Assembly: GCA_017407205.1 (NCBI GenBank)
Contig: JAFQXA010000012.1
Span: forward strand, 1-64,000
Length of the DNA stretch: 64,000 nt
Reading direction: 5' to 3'
DNA from: Clostridia bacterium
GTDB taxonomy: Bacteria > Bacillota > Clostridia > Christensenellales > CAG-138
The notes beneath the pieces are model-generated. The model did no database searches. It was not told where the DNA came from and saw only the letters and a list, made by a program, of their open reading frames with translations. Both the position numbers and the translations under genes were made by a program. Positions within the stretch are counted from its first letter, which is position 1; each line of letters begins with the position of its first letter. Below, piece after piece: positions 62,276 to 64,000 of the stretch.

Positions 62276-64000
62276 TCATTCTAAACCGTAAGCCCGCTTC
62301 TGTTTCTCTGTAAGAGAGAAATCTCCCTTGATGGCCTTGGCCTTATCCAAAAGTTCTTGGGTGGTGTATCTGGAATAAAACCCCAGAAAATAATTATAAT
62401 CAGAATCGTGGTTGATGATATAAAAAACATCCTCCGCGTCACTGTAGAAGATCGTCTTGGGAACATAAGCATAAACCAGAAACGTCTCTGGATCTAGAAG
62501 GTTACAATAGCCGTCTACGTTCACCATAAACTTATCAGTATTCCATTGTATTGTATCGAAGGAGCCCACTTTTGAATGAATCTCGGTCTGCTGCAACAAA
62601 GCACCAGTGGGAGAATAACGGGAAAGCTCCCCGCTGCTCTCCAAAATGTAAAATTCTTCCCGTTCCTCGGACCAGCAAGCAGAGACCGGAGTATTACTCG
62701 TGAGAATCTCTGTTTGCTCTGATGCAAAGGCTCGAAGTATACAGAATCCATGGTTGCCAAGGCAGATAGCCCTGTCCCCCTGCGAGGAGACGAAGATGGA
62801 TAACTTCTTCTCGTTGAGCTGATTCAAAGGCGTATCATAGTTGTAAATTTCTTCTGTTTGCAGATCAACGACACGGATATGGTTATCCATACCTGTAGAC
62901 ATGGAAATCCACAGTTTGCTGCCGTCTGCAGAGGGTGCTAATGTTGCCTCATATAGATTAGGCCAGTCGCCTTCCAATTTGATCCGCCTTATAGTATCAT
63001 GTTCCAGGTCCTTGATCTCTACAGCAAATGATGATTGGTACTCTCCGTCAATGAATTCCCTTGATTCTATGAGGCAGTAGAGATATGTATTTAAAAATAC
63101 AGAAGCTGTGACAAAGCAAAAGCCGTCTCCCACTGCAGAGAGAACGTCTCGAGTATCCACGGAACCGTCGGTGAGGTCATAGATCCTCAGCTTTTCGCTA
63201 TTACCAGAAGTGATATAGAGTCGATCCCCATTGATGTGGAATACATTCGCATCCTCCACCGTCTCCTCCCAAATCAAAGTTCGCTCCGACCCAATACGGT
63301 AGCAAAAGAGATTCTTCATATCGTCACTATCATAGCCCTTTTGCAAAAGAATATAACGATCACTTACAGCTAAAGCCTCGAGATAATCTTTAGTTTCCGT
63401 CCCATCAACGTATTCCAGACTGTCATCATAGATGAAACGATAGAGAACAATCTGATTGGACGAATCAAACTGAACATAGCCTCCCCCTCCCGTGATGCCA
63501 CGCGTAACATTAGATGGAAAATATTGTATGCTTGCCGTTTCCCCAGATCCTATATCGTTATAGCAGTAGTTTCCATCCCGAAGAAACCAGAAAAGTTTTC
63601 CATCGCTCTTGTCCACAGAAACAGCAGAAGCTGGCATCTGGACTTCATCAACGACTTCACCACTCACAGGATTTACATAATAGCATACATTCGAGAAAGA
63701 TGCGGCAATAGCATTTATAAAAGTATTTTCTGCTACGGGAAACTCGACGGAATGGAGAGCTTCCTCGTAGGAAACTTGAAAATAGGGAAGGTGGTTTGTC
63801 CAAAGCTCCAGTCCCGTGGCTACATCCAGACAGCTCAACTCCATTGTCCCTTTCAAAAGATGGGTTAAACCGGATATCCATCCGCTAGTAGATAAAATAT
63901 CGTCACAACCCAAAATTACCAGTCGATCCTCTATAAAAATCCCATGATAGATAGCCTTTAATGTGCGATTGCTTGTTTGGAAACAATTCTTTGCGAAATC
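62276..64000 (-). CDS. Beta-propeller-like protein, 5' end missing
   Basis: The frame is open from the window edge to the stop at 62276, at least 574 residues, and the N-terminus is outside. The protein is rich in repeated beta-sheet units with PQQ/WD-like features: LDVATGLELWTNHLP, VNPVSGEVVDEVQMP, VDLQTEEIYNYDTP, and LLDPETFLVYAYV. This suggests a propeller of seven or eight blades. No catalytic motif is visible. A TTG at 63913 has been taken as a start by simple ORF calling, but coding continues upstream of it. Codon use (CTG, TCC, GGA, GCC) differs from genes in the rest of the window. Not recognised beyond the fold. Confidence 0.7.
   Translation of the reverse strand, partial: DFAKNCFQTSNRTLKAIYHGIFIEDRLVILGCDDILSTSGWISGLTHLLKGTMELSCLDVATGLELWTNHLPYFQVSYEEALHSVEFPVAENTFINAIAASFSNVCYYVNPVSGEVVDEVQMPASAVSVDKSDGKLFWFLRDGNYCYNDIGSGETASIQYFPSNVTRGITGGGGYVQFDSSNQIVLYRFIYDDSLEYVDGTETKDYLEALAVSDRYILLQKGYDSDDMKNLFCYRIGSERTLIWEETVEDANVFHINGDRLYITSGNSEKLRIYDLTDGSVDTRDVLSAVGDGFCFVTASVFLNTYLYCLIESREFIDGEYQSSFAVEIKDLEHDTIRRIKLEGDWPNLYEATLAPSADGSKLWISMSTGMDNHIRVVDLQTEEIYNYDTPLNQLNEKKLSIFVSSQGDRAICLGNHGFCILRAFASEQTEILTSNTPVSACWSEEREEFYILESSGELSRYSPTGALLQQTEIHSKVGSFDTIQWNTDKFMVNVDGYCNLLDPETFLVYAYVPKTIFYSDAEDVFYIINHDSDYNYFLGFYSRYTTQELLDKAKAIKGDFSLTEKQKRAYGLE

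Noticed and set aside
62276-63913. TTG at 63913 as start of the propeller gene
   Set aside because: Coding continues upstream with a typical composition to the window edge; no ribosome-binding site before the TTG.
1-64000. tRNA genes, insertion sequences, phage or plasmid genes, CRISPR arrays
   Set aside because: No cloverleaf-like segments, transposase, integrase, portal or repeat-spacer arrays recognised on either strand by reading; a tRNA or covariance search was not possible.

Overview
This 64 kb window comes from a low-to-moderate G+C Bacillota genome, most likely an anaerobic member of the Clostridia. The evidence is a PolC-type replicative polymerase, the sporulation protein YunB, ClpC, a MEP isoprenoid pathway, a flavodiiron oxygen-scavenging protein, phenylacetate-CoA ligase beside an ACT-domain protein, Gram-positive envelope genes (LTA-synthase-like sulfatase, class A PBP, PASTA-like protein), and secreted cohesin/dockerin/leucine-rich-repeat proteins typical of gut and rumen Clostridia. 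Family-level placement is inference. Genes are dense on both strands. No gene-free gap exceeds 300 bases, and I see no tRNA, rRNA, CRISPR array, transposase or phage gene.

Left part (1-18.5 kb): the 3' end of clpC with a lipoprotein; a family-4 uracil-DNA glycosylase; a class A PBP divergent from yunB; an archaeal-type phosphoglycerate mutase-like enzyme with PnuC; rplM-rpsI; two divergent BspA-like LRR proteins with dockerins, one also carrying a cohesin-like domain; lgt-pncB-lipoprotein; and a lipoprotein-CPBP protease-flavodiiron run. PnuC and PncB are both NAD-salvage genes.

Central part (18.5-39.3 kb): a long minus-strand operon frr, PASTA-like small protein, uppS, cdsA, dxr, rseP, ispG, polC couples ribosome recycling, prenyl lipid carrier and phospholipid precursor synthesis, membrane proteolysis and replication. 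The usual upstream partner pyrH lies 6 kb away, beyond a cytidylyltransferase-aminotransferase fusion, a DUF3267-type protein, an LRR-dockerin protein and a sulfatase. Next come secG (with an unusual secreted N-terminal extension) and the glycolytic set pgk-tpiA-gpmI.

Right part (39.5-60.7 kb): an envelope/polysaccharide cluster (DUF218 protein, GT2-GtrA fusion, phosphodiester glycosidase, small membrane protein); secA-prfB (with the programmed +1 frameshift)-vanZ; an aminoacyl-tRNA deacylase (YbaK); an ABC exporter with AlkD; an acyltransferase with a zinc-ribbon tail; a GltS-type symporter; paaK-ACT; a C39-like peptidase; and adenine deaminase. The last 3.3 kb (60.8-64 kb) holds a DUF3472-like gene and a truncated beta-propeller-like gene that look compositionally different and may be acquired.

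The most unusual observation is that the proofreading exonuclease insert of PolC is present but appears to have lost nearly all of its catalytic residues. Others are a family-4 UDG lacking three of four Fe-S cysteines, the cohesin-LRR-dockerin protein, and the extended SecG.
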